Assembly: GCA_019448385.1 (NCBI GenBank)
Contig: JAGTXO010000009.1
Span: 248,001 to 312,000 of the forward strand
DNA: 64,000 bases
Direction: 5' to 3'
DNA from: Diacronema lutheri
Lineage: Eukaryota; Haptophyta; Pavlovophyceae; Pavlovales; Pavlovaceae
The notes under the pieces are model-generated. The model was not told the DNA's origin. It saw only the letters and a list, made by a program, of their open reading frames with translations, and searched no databases. The position numbers were made by a program, and so were the translations under genes. Of the stretch, positions 8,824 to 18,939 are shown in pieces; position 1 is the stretch's first letter, and each line of letters begins with the position of its first letter.

Positions 8824-9600
8824 CTATGTGCGGGATCGGGTTGACTCGACCAGGCCCTGTGAAGATGCTCCAGCGATTGGTAGCCCAAGCTGCGCACGCC
8901 ATCCGCGCACCGTATGGCACTTGGGCATGTAGTCGCTTAGGTTGACCTTGGCGACAGAGCACACGTGGCAAATGTGAACGCACGGATACCGCGAGAGCTG
9001 CAAAGCCGGGCAGCAGGTGTAGTCGGCCAGGCTTACCTTCCATGTCTCCGTCGAATGGCCCAGCCTGCCCACCTACCAAACACCGTCACCCAGAGCCCGC
9101 GCCCGCGTACTGCTCATCTTGGTCGCGCGCGCGCGCGTGTCCTTCAAACGCTTGACCACATCTGGCGGAACCCCGGGCATCACCTGGTCGCGCGCCTGGG
9201 AGTGCTCGATGGCGCAAAGCTGCTGCGTTGCCATCCTCTCCGCGCAGCGCTCGACAAGAATAGCAAGGGCAGAGAATGGATCCAGGGCGCGAACGTCGGC
9301 AAGGGCATTGTTCTCCGACTCTGCGGCCGATGAGGTGTACCATCCATGCAGCTCCTGCTCACACTTGATGCGGAAGTACTTACGCCACTCGGTCTCTGGG
9401 AAAAGACGCTTGGCGGCGTCAGGCATGCGGCTCCAGGCCGCGTCCCATGCGAGATTCGTTGCCGCACGAACGCTCGACTTGCCTCGAACACACAATTGAC
9501 TGCCTGCCAAAGGCTGCAAAACCGTGATCTTCCTTCCCAGGCGCAGTGCAACGGCAATAAGATCCACCCAGCTGATCCACCTGACGGGGCAGCCAAAAAC
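8824..9600 (-). pseudogene. Mutator-like (MULE) transposase remnant with SWIM zinc finger
   Basis: The minus strand encodes the C-terminal part of a MULE transposase: AAWSRMPDAAKRLFPETEW, HGWYTSSAAESENNALADVR (matching the TSN-x-ES-x-N motif), then, past an in-frame TAG at 9073-9075, WKVSLADYTCCPALQLSRYP with CVHICHVC, a Cys-x-Cys...Cys-x-His SWIM finger. Both parts share one frame, so a single nonsense change separates them. The catalytic DDE core upstream is not recognisable, and the poly-C tract and dispersed repeat follow. The element is dead. Confidence 0.75.
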
Positions 9601-9803
9601 GTGCAGCTTTGCACGGCGCGCAGATGTCAAACGCGGGCTTGTTAACGATGCAACCCCCTTCCCGCTCCCGTCCCGCTTCGCGCGCGTCGGCCACGCGTCG
9701 CGCGCACCAATGTGGTCTCGGGAAACGCGCGCGCAGCCGAAAACAGCTATGTCGCCAGTAATAAACGCGAGCGCGTCGCCGTAGGCGTCTTCCCGGGGCG
9801 ACG

Positions 9804-9847
<44 letters not shown>
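9804..9847. repeat. Poly-C tract (44 bp)
   Basis: An uninterrupted run of C directly joined to the left end of the dispersed repeat. The other repeat copy also starts with a short C run (CCCCCCC), so an insertion preference for, or carriage of, C-rich ends is possible. Such runs are prone to assembly length errors. Confidence 0.9.
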
Positions 9848-9849
<2 letters not shown>

Positions 9850-10097
9850 AATCCGCCATCCAATTCTACTGGGCGTCAATCACTCGAGCCCTTCTCGTCG
9901 CCCGCATTCCGGGGTCGGACCCCCCGTCGGCCCGGCTCGGGTCCTCCGTCCGCCGCGCCCGCTCGACCCCGAATTCTACTCAAAATCGACCGGACAGGGG
10001 GGGTTCCAGTCCCGGATTCGTCTTGAACCTCGCTCCGACCCCTCGGGCGCTGATCGGCTGGCCTTAAACCCGTGATTGTACGGCCCGGGTCGTACTC
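9844..10097. repeat. Dispersed repeat, copy 1 (about 250 bp)
   Basis: Nearly the same sequence recurs at 48984-49213, same orientation: CGGAATCCGCCAT, CAATTCTACTGGGCGTCAAT, CCCGCATTCCGGGGTCGGAC, GAATTCTACTCAAAATCG and CTCGCTCCGACCCCTCGGGC are shared, with small indels towards the right. The two ATTCTACT blocks are about 118 bp apart. It has no terminal inverted repeats and no coding capacity. It resembles a SINE or other short non-autonomous element. Here it overlaps the 3' end of the coiled-coil gene. Confidence 0.85.
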
Positions 10098-10824
10098 CTG
10101 GCCGGACCGGCCCGGACCGCGCCATATATAGCCCACTCCGATAGCCGGCAAACTTGCGGTGGTGCAGCGGCTGGGAAAGGCGGTTGTAGAGGGTCTCGAG
10201 ATTGCCCTTCAAGACGTTCGAGTGCTCAGGGCAGCCAAGGTCGCGCGCAATGGTAGCGGCAGCGGCGCCGAGTTTGTCTGCAGCTGCGTCCAGCACATGT
10301 TCCTTGTAGAACCGGGCCCACGCCACCGTCGCGACGAATTTCTTGCCGTGTTCGGGGGGATACTTGGCGCGGAGCGCGATCTCCATCAGCATGCGCGGCT
10401 GAAGCACGGCTTCGTAGTTGGCCAATTTGAAAGTCGTCTCCACGAGCTCCTTTTCGACCAGCAGCTTCTCCGCGGCGAGCGTGTTCTTCTCCGACTTCTC
10501 TGCCTCCTTTTGCGCGGCGAGCGTGTTCTTCTCCCCTGCCAACTTCTCCGCCTCCCTGTCCTTCTCCACATTCTCCGCCCAAAGCTCCAGGTACCGCCTC
10601 CCGTACTCGTCGCCGGCAACCTTGGCGAGGTTGAATGCGTATTGAACCTCGTCGGCCGCGGAGCGCGGCGAGGTCAACGTGCTCGCCATGCGCACGGGCC
10701 CAACGCGTCCAATGCTCATGAAGCGCACGCGCGTGAAGCGCCAAGGACTTACAAAGCGGAGCGCGTCTGTGCGCCCCGCAACGGCGCGCACCACCAGCAA
10801 CAGGGCCGCCATCGTCGTGGCCAT
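9976..10824 (-). CDS. Coiled-coil protein with N-terminal hydrophobic or targeting segment
   Basis: A single-exon frame of 282 aa starts at an ATG (10824). The N-terminus (MATTMAALLLVVRAVAGRTD) is a short hydrophobic stretch followed by Arg-rich sequence, consistent with a signal or mitochondrial presequence. Residues about 60-135 form a Lys/Glu-rich coiled coil with a repeated EKNTLAAQK/EKNTLAAEK unit. A folded-looking region follows (MEIALRAKYPPEHGKKFVAT, LKGNLETLYNRLSQPLHHR). The last roughly 40 residues are encoded inside the dispersed repeat, so the true stop may differ or the repeat may have supplied one. I recognise no family. It is head to head with the TTLL gene. Confidence 0.65.
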   Translation of the reverse strand: MATTMAALLLVVRAVAGRTDALRFVSPWRFTRVRFMSIGRVGPVRMASTLTSPRSAADEVQYAFNLAKVAGDEYGRRYLELWAENVEKDREAEKLAGEKNTLAAQKEAEKSEKNTLAAEKLLVEKELVETTFKLANYEAVLQPRMLMEIALRAKYPPEHGKKFVATVAWARFYKEHVLDAAADKLGAAAATIARDLGCPEHSNVLKGNLETLYNRLSQPLHHRKFAGYRSGLYMARSGPVRPGVRPGPYNHGFKASRSAPEGSERGSRRIRDWNPPCPVDFE

Positions 10825-11066
10825 TTGCCGCCGCTAGGTTTGTTTTCGGGTGAGGCTCGAAAGTATGGCCGTGCCAGCCGTGTGCGTTTTTGCGCAGTGC
10901 CAGCCGTGTGCGTTTTTGCGCAGCTACGGCGCTCGGCGGCGTGCTGCCGCGCGCGCACCTCTCTTGCGAGAAAGCGTGCTCCACGTGGCCGTTTTGAAAA
11001 CACGACGGAATTCTCCCTTTTGAACACCCTTTTAAAATCCGTTGGCCGTTTTGCGCTCGTCACGTC
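10825..11066. promoter_or_regulatory. Bidirectional promoter interval with 26-bp tandem duplication
   Basis: Only 242 bp separate the two divergent ATGs. It contains an exact 26-bp direct duplication (GTGCCAGCCGTGTGCGTTTT...GCGCA at 10871 and 10897) and an AT-richer patch near the TTLL start (TTTTGAACACCCTTTTAAAA, 11018-11037) that could hold core-promoter elements. Promoter function is inferred from position. Confidence 0.5.
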
Positions 11067-12938
11067 ATGGCGTCGAGCGAGGATGAGGGCGAATGCGACG
11101 AGCCGATGATTGCGCTGGGCGGGCCGCAGGGCCGGACCGAGTACGTGCTGCTTCATCCACCCGCCGCTCTGCCGCCCGGCTGGGCGCGAGCTTCGCCGTC
11201 GGAGGGTGCCGCCGCCGGGAGCTTGCCGTACGACCTGACGTACCGTATGCTCCGCACCGAGTGCCGGCTCGTGCGCGACGTACTCGAGGCGAATGGGTTC
11301 CGGCCGACGAGCGGCCCGGACTTTAATGTGTTATGGACGGGCGCTGCGGTGACCCACGCGCAGCTGCAGGGGCTCAACGCCTACCAGAAGGTCAACCGCT
11401 TCCCGCACATGCATGAGATCACGCGCAAGGACCGGCTGTGCCGAAATATTTTCCGCATGCGCGAGTTGCACGGCGCGCGCCACTTTGACTTCATCCCATC
11501 AACATACGTGCTGCCCGCAGAGTACGACCAGCTCATTGCCGAGCACCAGCGCATTAGGGACGCGGTTTGGATAACCAAGCCATGCGCGTCGTCATGCGGG
11601 CGTGGGATCACGATCGGCGCCGCGTTGCACCACCTGCCCATCGACGAGCCATGCGTCGTCTCGCGCTATCTCACCAATCCGCTGCTCGTCGACGGCTTCA
11701 AGTTCGACATGCGGCTGGTGCGCGTGCCGCGCCGTCCGTCCGCGAGCGCCCCGCGCGCTTCGCCCGCGCGCGCGGCCGCCTCTCTCACGCGCGCGATCTG
11801 CGCCGGCGCGTCGCGGCAGTACGTTGCGGTCACGTCGTACGAGCCGCTCAGGCTGCACCTGTACGAGGAGGGGCTCGCGCGGTTTGCTACCGAGAAGTAC
11901 CACAACTCGCGCTACACGCTCTCCAACCACTTCATGCACCTGACAAACTACTCGGTGAACAAAGCGAACCGCAACTTCGTCGACAACGTCGACGCGAGCG
12001 CGGACGACTATGGCAACAAGTGGTCGCTCTCGGCGCTCAAGCGCTTCTTGCACAAGCGCGGCGTGCCCGTCGAGCTCGTCTTCCGGCGCATCGACGACAT
12101 GATCCTCAAGACCGCCATCTCGATCGAGCCGCACGTCCTCGCGCAGCTCAAGGCGTCGATGCCGCACCGCGCGAACTGCTTCCAGCTGCTCGGCTTCGAC
12201 GTGCTCATCGACGATACGCTCAAGCCATGGCTGATCGAGGTGAACCTCGGGCCGTCGCTCGCGGCGGACACGCCGCTCGATTACAAGGTGAAGAGCACGA
12301 TGCTCGCCGATCTGTTCACCCTCCTCTCGCTGCAACCGTTTGACAAGCGGACGGTGCGAGACGCGCGCAGGCGGCAGGCGGCCGGCGCCGTCGACCGGCT
12401 CAGCCGCGGACAGCCGGCGCACGGCCAGCTCGCCGAGCAGCGTGCAATCGCCGCCGCCGCAGGCGCTTTCGCGCCGCCCGGCGGCCACCCGCCCTCGCGC
12501 GCGATGCCTCCGCCGCCGCCCGGCGCGGACGCGCTGCCTGCAGAGACGCTGTACCCTTCCGAGCTGCGGCGCGCGCTGCGCGAGTGCGACGAGGGCGATA
12601 GCAAGGCGGCGCGCTGGCGGCGGCTCTTCCCCGCGGCCTCGTCGCACGCGTACCTCGGCTTCTTCGACGTCGATCGCCCGTCCAACGTCGCCCTCGCCGA
12701 CGCCTACCTGCGCAGGTTTCGCGCGGCCAAGGCGGCGCGCGAGCGCGAGCGTGAGCCGGGCGGCGCGGCCGAGCCGCCGCCGCGCGCCACCACGCCGCGC
12801 GCCGGCGGCGCGCGCGCGCACGCCGCGCCGGGCGCAGCTGCGGCGGCCGAGCGCGGCGGTATTTCCAGCCCCGCCGCGGCGGGCGCGCCCGCGCCCGCCG
12901 CGGTCGCGCCGAGCTGCGAGCCCGGCCGCACCGAGGCC

Positions 12939-12975
<37 letters not shown>

Positions 12976-14549
12976 GGCCGCGCGGCGACGACGCCGCGCC
13001 ATCGCCGACGCGGCCGCAGCCGCCGCCTCCGCCCGCGCAGGCGGCGTTGCTCGGCGTGCACGCGCTCACCGTCGCGAACCGCGCCGCTGCGGACGCGCCG
13101 CGGCCACGCGCCCTCACCGCGCGTGGTCCGCCTCCGTTGCCGATTCTGCACGCCGCGGCGCGCGACGGCGTCGCGGCCGATGGCGGCGCGGGCGCGCGTG
13201 GCCGGCCTGGGTGCGCGGCGAGCTTGTCCACGCCCGTTCGGAGCTACGCGTCGGCGCAGCTCTCGCCGTTACAGGCGCGTGACGCCTTCTCTGCTTATTT
13301 GCGCAGAATGCACGGCCGGTTGCGCGCAGAGCTCGCGCTGATCGCCGCGCCGACCGGCGGCGCCGACGCCGAGACGCGCGCGGGCGCGGGCGCGGCGGTG
13401 GACGCGGACGAGGCGGCGGCGCTCGCGGCGACGGACGCGCGCCTCGACGTGATCGAGCGGCTCGTCGCGCGCCACCATTGCCCCGTGCCCGACGGCCTGA
13501 TCGGTGGCGACGCCGACCGGCAGACGGGCGCAACGGGCGCGGGCGGGAACGGAGGCGACGGGCCGCGCTCGGACGCGCGCGCCGCGCGTGCGCAGCGCTG
13601 CCTGGTGCTCACGCAACGGCTCTCGTCCTACATGGCCTCGTATGACGTGCAAACGCAGCGCCTCGCCGAGAAGGCAGCCATGGGCTTTTCGAGGGCGGGC
13701 AGCGCCGCGGCCGCGGCCGTCACGCGCACGCGCGACGAGTTTCGCGCGTGGCTCGGCGCGGCTGACGACGCGCAGCTCGAAGCAATCCTCGCGCGCTTCA
13801 TCTCCACATCGGCGGCGGCCGGCGTGTCGCCCGCACGCCCGACGGGCGGCGCGCACGCGTCGCACGCGACCGGCTCGGCCGGAGGCGCCGACGCCGAGCG
13901 GCGGCCGCGCGCGAGCGCGTCATCGGCCTCGCACAGCGGCGGCGCGCCGGCGGCGAGCGCGCGCGCGGCGCACAGCGGCGGCGCTGACGGCGCCGGACTC
14001 ATAGAGCGCGCCTCGACGGGCGCGCCGACCGGCAGGCCGCGCCCGCAGAGCGCGACGCACGCGCGCCACCAACACGGGGCGCGCGCAGTCGCCGGAGGCG
14101 CGGCGTTCGCGGCCGACGCGGCGGCCGTGCGGAGCAGTAGGCTCGTCGAGCGGGCGAGCGCGAGCGAGCCCGCCGCCGTCCGACCGCCCGTGCCGCCGTA
14201 CGAGCCCGTGCGCGCGTGGGCCACGAGCCCCGCCGGCACGCTCACGCCGGCGCAGCGCGTGCGCTCGCAGTCCGCCGAGGTGGCCGCTCGCCGACGCGCG
14301 CTCGGCATCGACGGCGCGCGCCGCCTCGCCGCCGACCCGTCGAGCGGCAACTTCGCGCGCGCGCCGTCGGACGTGCGCGCGTTTGCGCTTGGCGGCGACG
14401 GCAGCCGCTTGAGCGCGGGCGCGCGCGAGGATGCGGCGTGGACGATCTTCCAGCACAGCGAGAAGGGCGCCGAGCGCTCGAACGGAGGAGGCTCGCCGTT
14501 TGGTACGCACGCGCTCCCCAGCTACGATCGGTATAGGATGTACCGCTAG
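11067..14549 (+). CDS. Tubulin tyrosine ligase-like polyglutamylase (TTLL)
   Basis: TTLL enzymes add glutamate chains to tubulin tails in cilia and cytoskeleton. The ATP-grasp core spans about residues 60-400: WITKPCASSCGRGITIG (nucleotide loop), YLTNPLLVDGFKFDMRL, then YVAVTSYEPLRLHLYEEGLA, HLTNYSVNKAN, and LLGFDVLIDDTLKPWLIEVN (metal-binding end). The family motif FDMRLYVAVTSY is broken by 34 extra basic residues in the genomic frame. Removing a 102-nt phase-0 GT-AG intron (11718-11819) restores it exactly, giving about 1,126 aa. The rest is a long Ala/Pro/Arg-rich disordered tail with a proline run near 12940-12975. The best fit is the TTLL4/5-type polyglutamylases. The dynein gene nearby fits a flagellated cell. 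Confidence 0.9.
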
Positions 14550-14662
14550 TCGCGCAGAAATGGCCCACCACGCGCGGACCAGGTCCGCGTGGTGAGCACG
14601 TTCTTCCGACCGACGTCCCCTTTGTGCTGATGACTGCTGCTGGCCTCGCGCAGGCCGCGTAC

Positions 14663-14701
14663 GGGGTACCAAGTCGGGGTACCAAGTCGGGGTACCAAGT
14701 C
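14663..14701. repeat. 13-bp triplication GGGGTACCAAGTC in the 5' leader
   Basis: Three exact head-to-tail copies directly upstream of the glycosyltransferase ATG at 14708. They could be a leader or promoter element. They make the upstream in-frame codons an unlikely N-terminus. Confidence 0.85.
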
Positions 14702-14707
14702 TGTTGT

Positions 14708-17700
14708 ATGCCCACCGCGACACCGATGGCGGGGGCGCTCTGGGCACGATCGCTCGCTCTCCTCGTCGCGCCGGGCGGTGCGGCCGGCGCGTGCTGCGCT
14801 GAGGCGTTCCGCAGCCGCGCCGTGGCGGTTCTCGAGCGCACGCAGCGGCCGCGAGACTGCGCGCGCGCGCGGTTGCTCGTCGTCCGCGCCGAGCGCAAGG
14901 ATTATGAGGGCGTGGGCAGTGTGCTCATCGGCGTCGCCGAGGCGCTCGCCGAGGCGCACGCGTCGCGCCGCGCTCTCATCTGGGGCCCGCGCGAGGCACA
15001 GCCGCACATTTTGCGAAGTGCGCCATGCCCGGCGAGCGACGGCTTCTCCTGCTACTTCCAAAGCCTCGGCGCGTGCAGCTGGGCGGACGTGCATCGCGAG
15101 GAGGCGGCGGAGCTGCCGCTCGCCGGTGACACGGCGCGCGTCACGCTCAGCCACCCGCGGCGCGGCGGCCCCGCGCTCTACACGCCACCAGCTACGCTTG
15201 CCGCGCACCTCGCCGATGGCGGTGCGGACGCGGCCGACGCGGCCGAGTGCTGGGCGGGCGCGGTCGTCACGTTCGTGCTCAGACCGACCCCGACGCTCGC
15301 GCGCCGCCTCGCCGACCTCGACGCGCGCCTCGCGCTCGCGCGGCCGTGGGTTGGCGTACACTTGCGCATGGGCGATGTTGCCCTGCCCGCGCGCGCAGCA
15401 GGCGGTGCCGAGCGGCTGTACGCGCACAAGGCCTTGCCAAGCGCGCACGAGCTTGGCATCGTCGCGCGCGATGCCATCGCCGCGCTCGGCTGGGCGCAGC
15501 CGCCGCGAGCGGCCTATTTGGCGACGGACGCTGTCGATGCCGCGCCCGCCGTGCGCGAGCTTGCACTCGCGCTTGGCCTGGCCGACGGCGCGGTCGCGCA
15601 CCTCGAACGCTACCGCACGCCGCACGGCTCGCACACGAGTGCGTTCGCCGCGGAGCTGCTCGAGCGCGACGGCATCCTCACGCTGCCGCACGCCTTCATT
15701 GCGGCACACGTACCGCACGCGCTCCTCGAGCGCGGCTCGGGCGGCGGGAGCGCTGGCGACCCCGTGCGCGCGTGGGGCGAAGGCGCACGCGAGTGCGCGA
15801 CGCCGCGCGTCGACGGCGCGGCGCGTGACGAGCCGCGCCGTTTTTCAATATCTCCGCCGCTCGCGCTCGCCATCCCCGCCGCTCGCGATGGCGACGGCGC
15901 GAACGGCGGGGGTGGCGAGCGCGCCGAGCGCGCGGGCGCGCTGCGCGAGCGCGTGCGCCTCGAGGCGATCGAGGACGCGTGGATCCTCTCGTCGTGCGAT
16001 CTCTTCGTCGGCGTCGCCTCGTCGCACTTTGCGGTCGTCGCGAGGCTCTGGGCGGTCGGCCGCGCGGATGGGTGCGCGCGCGGACGGGTGTCGGGCGCGC
16101 CCGGCGCGCACGAGCCGCGCGCCGCGCCGCAGGCGTGCGCGTGGGCCGACGCGGTGGGCGTCGAGTCGGGCGCGCTCACGCACGGCTTCTTCCATGGGAT
16201 GGTGAACGGCACGGGCCTGCTCGCGCGCGGCGGCGCGCGCTTTGAGGCCGCGCTTCTTCGGCTTGGCGAGTGGCGCGAGCGTCCGGCGGGCGAGGAGATC
16301 AGGCTCGCGCCGGGCGGACGGCTCGTGCCACTCGTCCCGCACGCGCTCGTCGAGCGGCTCGCGCGCGTCTCGTGGCGCGCGCGCGGCGGCGTGGGCGGCG
16401 GCGTCGCGGGCGGCGGCGGGCGCGAGGGCGCGTGTACGTCGTGCGTGCTGCCACGTGGCTGCGACACAGCCGCGCTGATCAATGCGGGCGCCGAATTCGC
16501 GTCCCCGGCGCACATGAAACCCGCGCTCGCGCTCGCGTGCTGGCGTCGCGCGCTGATGGCTGGGCGCGCGCAGCACAGCCAGCTTGCCGACGGCACGCCG
16601 ACGGCGCGCGACGCCATGCTCGCGGCCGCGCGCGCAAACATACGCGCCGTCGAGGCGCGCGAGCGCGCGCGCTTTGGCACGTACGCCGCCGCGGCTGCGA
16701 GCGCGTCGGTGCGCGGGAATGGCGACGCGAGCGACGCGGCCCGCGCGTACGACGGCGCGCGCGACGATCGCGGACGGCGCGCCGCGGGGGCGCGCGAGCG
16801 CGCGCCCGCCGGCGCACGCGCGCTGCCGCGCTCGACCGCGCGGCTGATCATCCGCGTCGAAGGCTGGCGCGGTGTCGAGCACGCGCTGGCCGTTGCTGCC
16901 GCCGGCGTGCTCGCCGAGCTCGCGCGCAGGCCTGGCGTCGCTGTGCAATGGGCGGATGCGCCCCTCCCGCCGCGCTGGCGCGCGAGCGCGCTGCCGCCAA
17001 ACCTCCCGCCCGCCGTGAAGTATGTGCCGTTTGCTGCGCGCGCGCCGGCGCACTCGGTCGTGCTGCGGCTCTCGCTGCCGCCCAACGGCACGGCCGCCGT
17101 CGGCGCTGTGCGCACCGCCGCATTTGCACCCGCCGGCATGCTCTGCGCAGATGGCACGCTCGCGGGCGGAGCGCCCCTGGCCTTTTCCGACGCCATCCTC
17201 GTCGCGCAATCGCGATGGGTGGCGGAGGGGCTGCTGCGCTCCGGAGCGCCTGCTGAGCGCGTCGCGCTCGCTCCGCTTGGTGTCAACGTCGACGTGTTCG
17301 CGCACCGCTCGACGGGCGAGCGGCTCAGCTCCTCCGATGCGGCCGCCCGCGCGAGCGACGCTTCCGTGCGCGCGCTCCGCCGCGGGCTCGGCTGGGGCGA
17401 GGCGGGCGAGGCGGTGGTGGACGACGGCGAGGGCCAACGCATGCGCGCAGCGCGCTTCGCCTTCCTGCACGTTGCCCCCGCTGCGGCGACGGTGGACGGT
17501 GCGAACGGGCGCCCGCTCGCGGCGGTGGTCGAAGCGTTTGCCGACGTGCTTGCGCGCTGGCCGGCAGAGGGCGGAGGCGCGCCAGAGCCGGTGCTCGTGC
17601 TGCTCGGCTTGGGCAGCGCAACAAACGAGGCCGCCATCGTAGGCTCCGCCTCGCCCTCGGCGGCCGGCGCGCACACAATGGCGCACCTGCGCAACGGTAG

Positions 17701-18133
17701 CGGCCGAGTGGTGCGGCTGGGTGGCGCGTGGCCCGAGGCCGCCGTCGCGCAGCTCTTCCGCGCGTGCGACGCCCTTGTCACCGCCGAGGGCGCGGACGGC
17801 TACGCGCCGGATCTCTCGCGCGCGGCCGCGGCCGGCCTCGTCGTCATCGCGCCGAGCGGCGCTGCGGTCGAGGAGCTCGTCGACGAGAGCTTTGCGCTGC
17901 TCGTGCCTTCGGAGCTCGCCGACGCGCCCGGCGCGCCGTGCGGTCTCACACTGCGCACGAGTCAACAAGCGCTCGCTCGTGCGATGCTGCGCGCGGCGAC
18001 CGACCGCGAGCTGCGCGGCGCCGCGTCGGTCGCTGGGCCTCGGCACGCGCGAGAGCGCCTGCGCATGGAGACCACCGTCGATGTCTTGCTCGGCATCCTG
18101 CAAGACGACATGTGGCCGGACGACCAAGTGTGA
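14708..18133 (+). CDS. Double glycosyltransferase: fucosyltransferase-like plus GT4-like
   Basis: The single frame is about 1,141 aa. ATG 14708 or 14726 is preferred because it gives a signal peptide or anchor (MAGALWARSLALLVAPGGAA), implying secretory-pathway location. Residues about 50-480 resemble GT23/O-fucosyltransferase-type enzymes: RPWVGVHLRMGDV matches their HxRxxD-like donor motif, followed by AAYLATDAVDAAPAV and AWILSSCDLFVGVASSHFA, like the late sugar-nucleotide-binding region. Residues about 710-1141 look like a GT4 (GT-B) domain: SDAILVAQSRWVAEGLLRSG, VALAPLGVNVDVFAH, DALVTAEGADGYAPDLSRAA and GLVVIAPSGAAVEELVDE (the E-x7-E region). Two glycosyltransferases in one chain would suit stepwise extension of one glycan. 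The substrate is unknown. An unrecognised intron in the Gly/Ala-rich linker (about 15740-15930) cannot be excluded. Confidence 0.75.
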   Translation: MPTATPMAGALWARSLALLVAPGGAAGACCAEAFRSRAVAVLERTQRPRDCARARLLVVRAERKDYEGVGSVLIGVAEALAEAHASRRALIWGPREAQPHILRSAPCPASDGFSCYFQSLGACSWADVHREEAAELPLAGDTARVTLSHPRRGGPALYTPPATLAAHLADGGADAADAAECWAGAVVTFVLRPTPTLARRLADLDARLALARPWVGVHLRMGDVALPARAAGGAERLYAHKALPSAHELGIVARDAIAALGWAQPPRAAYLATDAVDAAPAVRELALALGLADGAVAHLERYRTPHGSHTSAFAAELLERDGILTLPHAFIAAHVPHALLERGSGGGSAGDPVRAWGEGARECATPRVDGAARDEPRRFSISPPLALAIPAARDGDGANGGGGERAERAGALRERVRLEAIEDAWILSSCDLFVGVASSHFAVVARLWAVGRADGCARGRVSGAPGAHEPRAAPQACAWADAVGVESGALTHGFFHGMVNGTGLLARGGARFEAALLRLGEWRERPAGEEIRLAPGGRLVPLVPHALVERLARVSWRARGGVGGGVAGGGGREGACTSCVLPRGCDTAALINAGAEFASPAHMKPALALACWRRALMAGRAQHSQLADGTPTARDAMLAAARANIRAVEARERARFGTYAAAAASASVRGNGDASDAARAYDGARDDRGRRAAGARERAPAGARALPRSTARLIIRVEGWRGVEHALAVAAAGVLAELARRPGVAVQWADAPLPPRWRASALPPNLPPAVKYVPFAARAPAHSVVLRLSLPPNGTAAVGAVRTAAFAPAGMLCADGTLAGGAPLAFSDAILVAQSRWVAEGLLRSGAPAERVALAPLGVNVDVFAHRSTGERLSSSDAAARASDASVRALRRGLGWGEAGEAVVDDGEGQRMRAARFAFLHVAPAAATVDGANGRPLAAVVEAFADVLARWPAEGGGAPEPVLVLLGLGSATNEAAIVGSASPSAAGAHTMAHLRNGSGRVVRLGGAWPEAAVAQLFRACDALVTAEGADGYAPDLSRAAAAGLVVIAPSGAAVEELVDESFALLVPSELADAPGAPCGLTLRTSQQALARAMLRAATDRELRGAASVAGPRHARERLRMETTVDVLLGILQDDMWPDDQV

Positions 18134-18180
18134 CGATGGCTCTGTGGCCACTTGACTGTAGTACACTGTGAAGCCACGCG

Positions 18181-18908
18181 TCATTGCCGCTTCTTATGAT
18201 CCGCCGGCCCCGCCGTCGTGGGCACCGCGCTCGGCTGGCCGCGCGCCTTTTCGAGCGAGTGAACCAGCCGAAGCGCGGCTGCCCCGGGCCGTGCGCGCGC
18301 CTCGGCGCCCCCCGTGACGCGCTGCAGCAGCCGCCGCACGCGCAGCGACGGCGGGAAGAGCACCTCGCGCACGTTGCGCGCCACGCCGCGATTATACGCG
18401 TTGTCGAGTGTGGCGTCCGCGAGAGGGTACGTGCCGCGCGTGCGCGGCATCGCGCCCTCCGCCGCGGGGCCGGGCACGCCGTCCGGGCCCGCCGCGTCCG
18501 CGCGCTCTCGCTCGCGCGCCCTCCGTTGCCTGCGCTGCTCTGCGTGCAGGTCGGCCCACTTGTACGTCTCGTTGGTCGTCAGCCCCGACCCGACCAGGTA
18601 GGCGTGGTAGCCTGCGGCGACGGGTGGGCGCGCGGCGCGCGGCGCGCGCCAACCCGCAGCCGCGTCTCGCGCGCCGCGTGAGCGCCAGCCGCTCGTGCGG
18701 GTCACCATGCTGGCGCCACCATGCTCACCATGCTGGCGCCACCATGCTCACCATGCTGGCGCGGTCTGCGGTGCCGCTCGTGCTCGCGCCGCCAAGCCGG
18801 CGCGGTGCAGTGCAAGCGCGGTCTGCGGGGGCTGCGTGCGTGACGCGGTGTGGAGTCGCCAAAGATGGCGCCGATGACGATGGCGTGCAAGGGAGGAGGG
18901 AGAGGGGT

Positions 18909-18939
<31 letters not shown>

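Noticed and set aside
9960-10026. tRNA or tRNA-derived head in the dispersed repeat (GGGTTCCAGTCCCGG)
   Set aside because: It resembles a B box loosely, but the second copy reads GGTTCTCAGTCCTAGG and no A box or cloverleaf stems could be formed.
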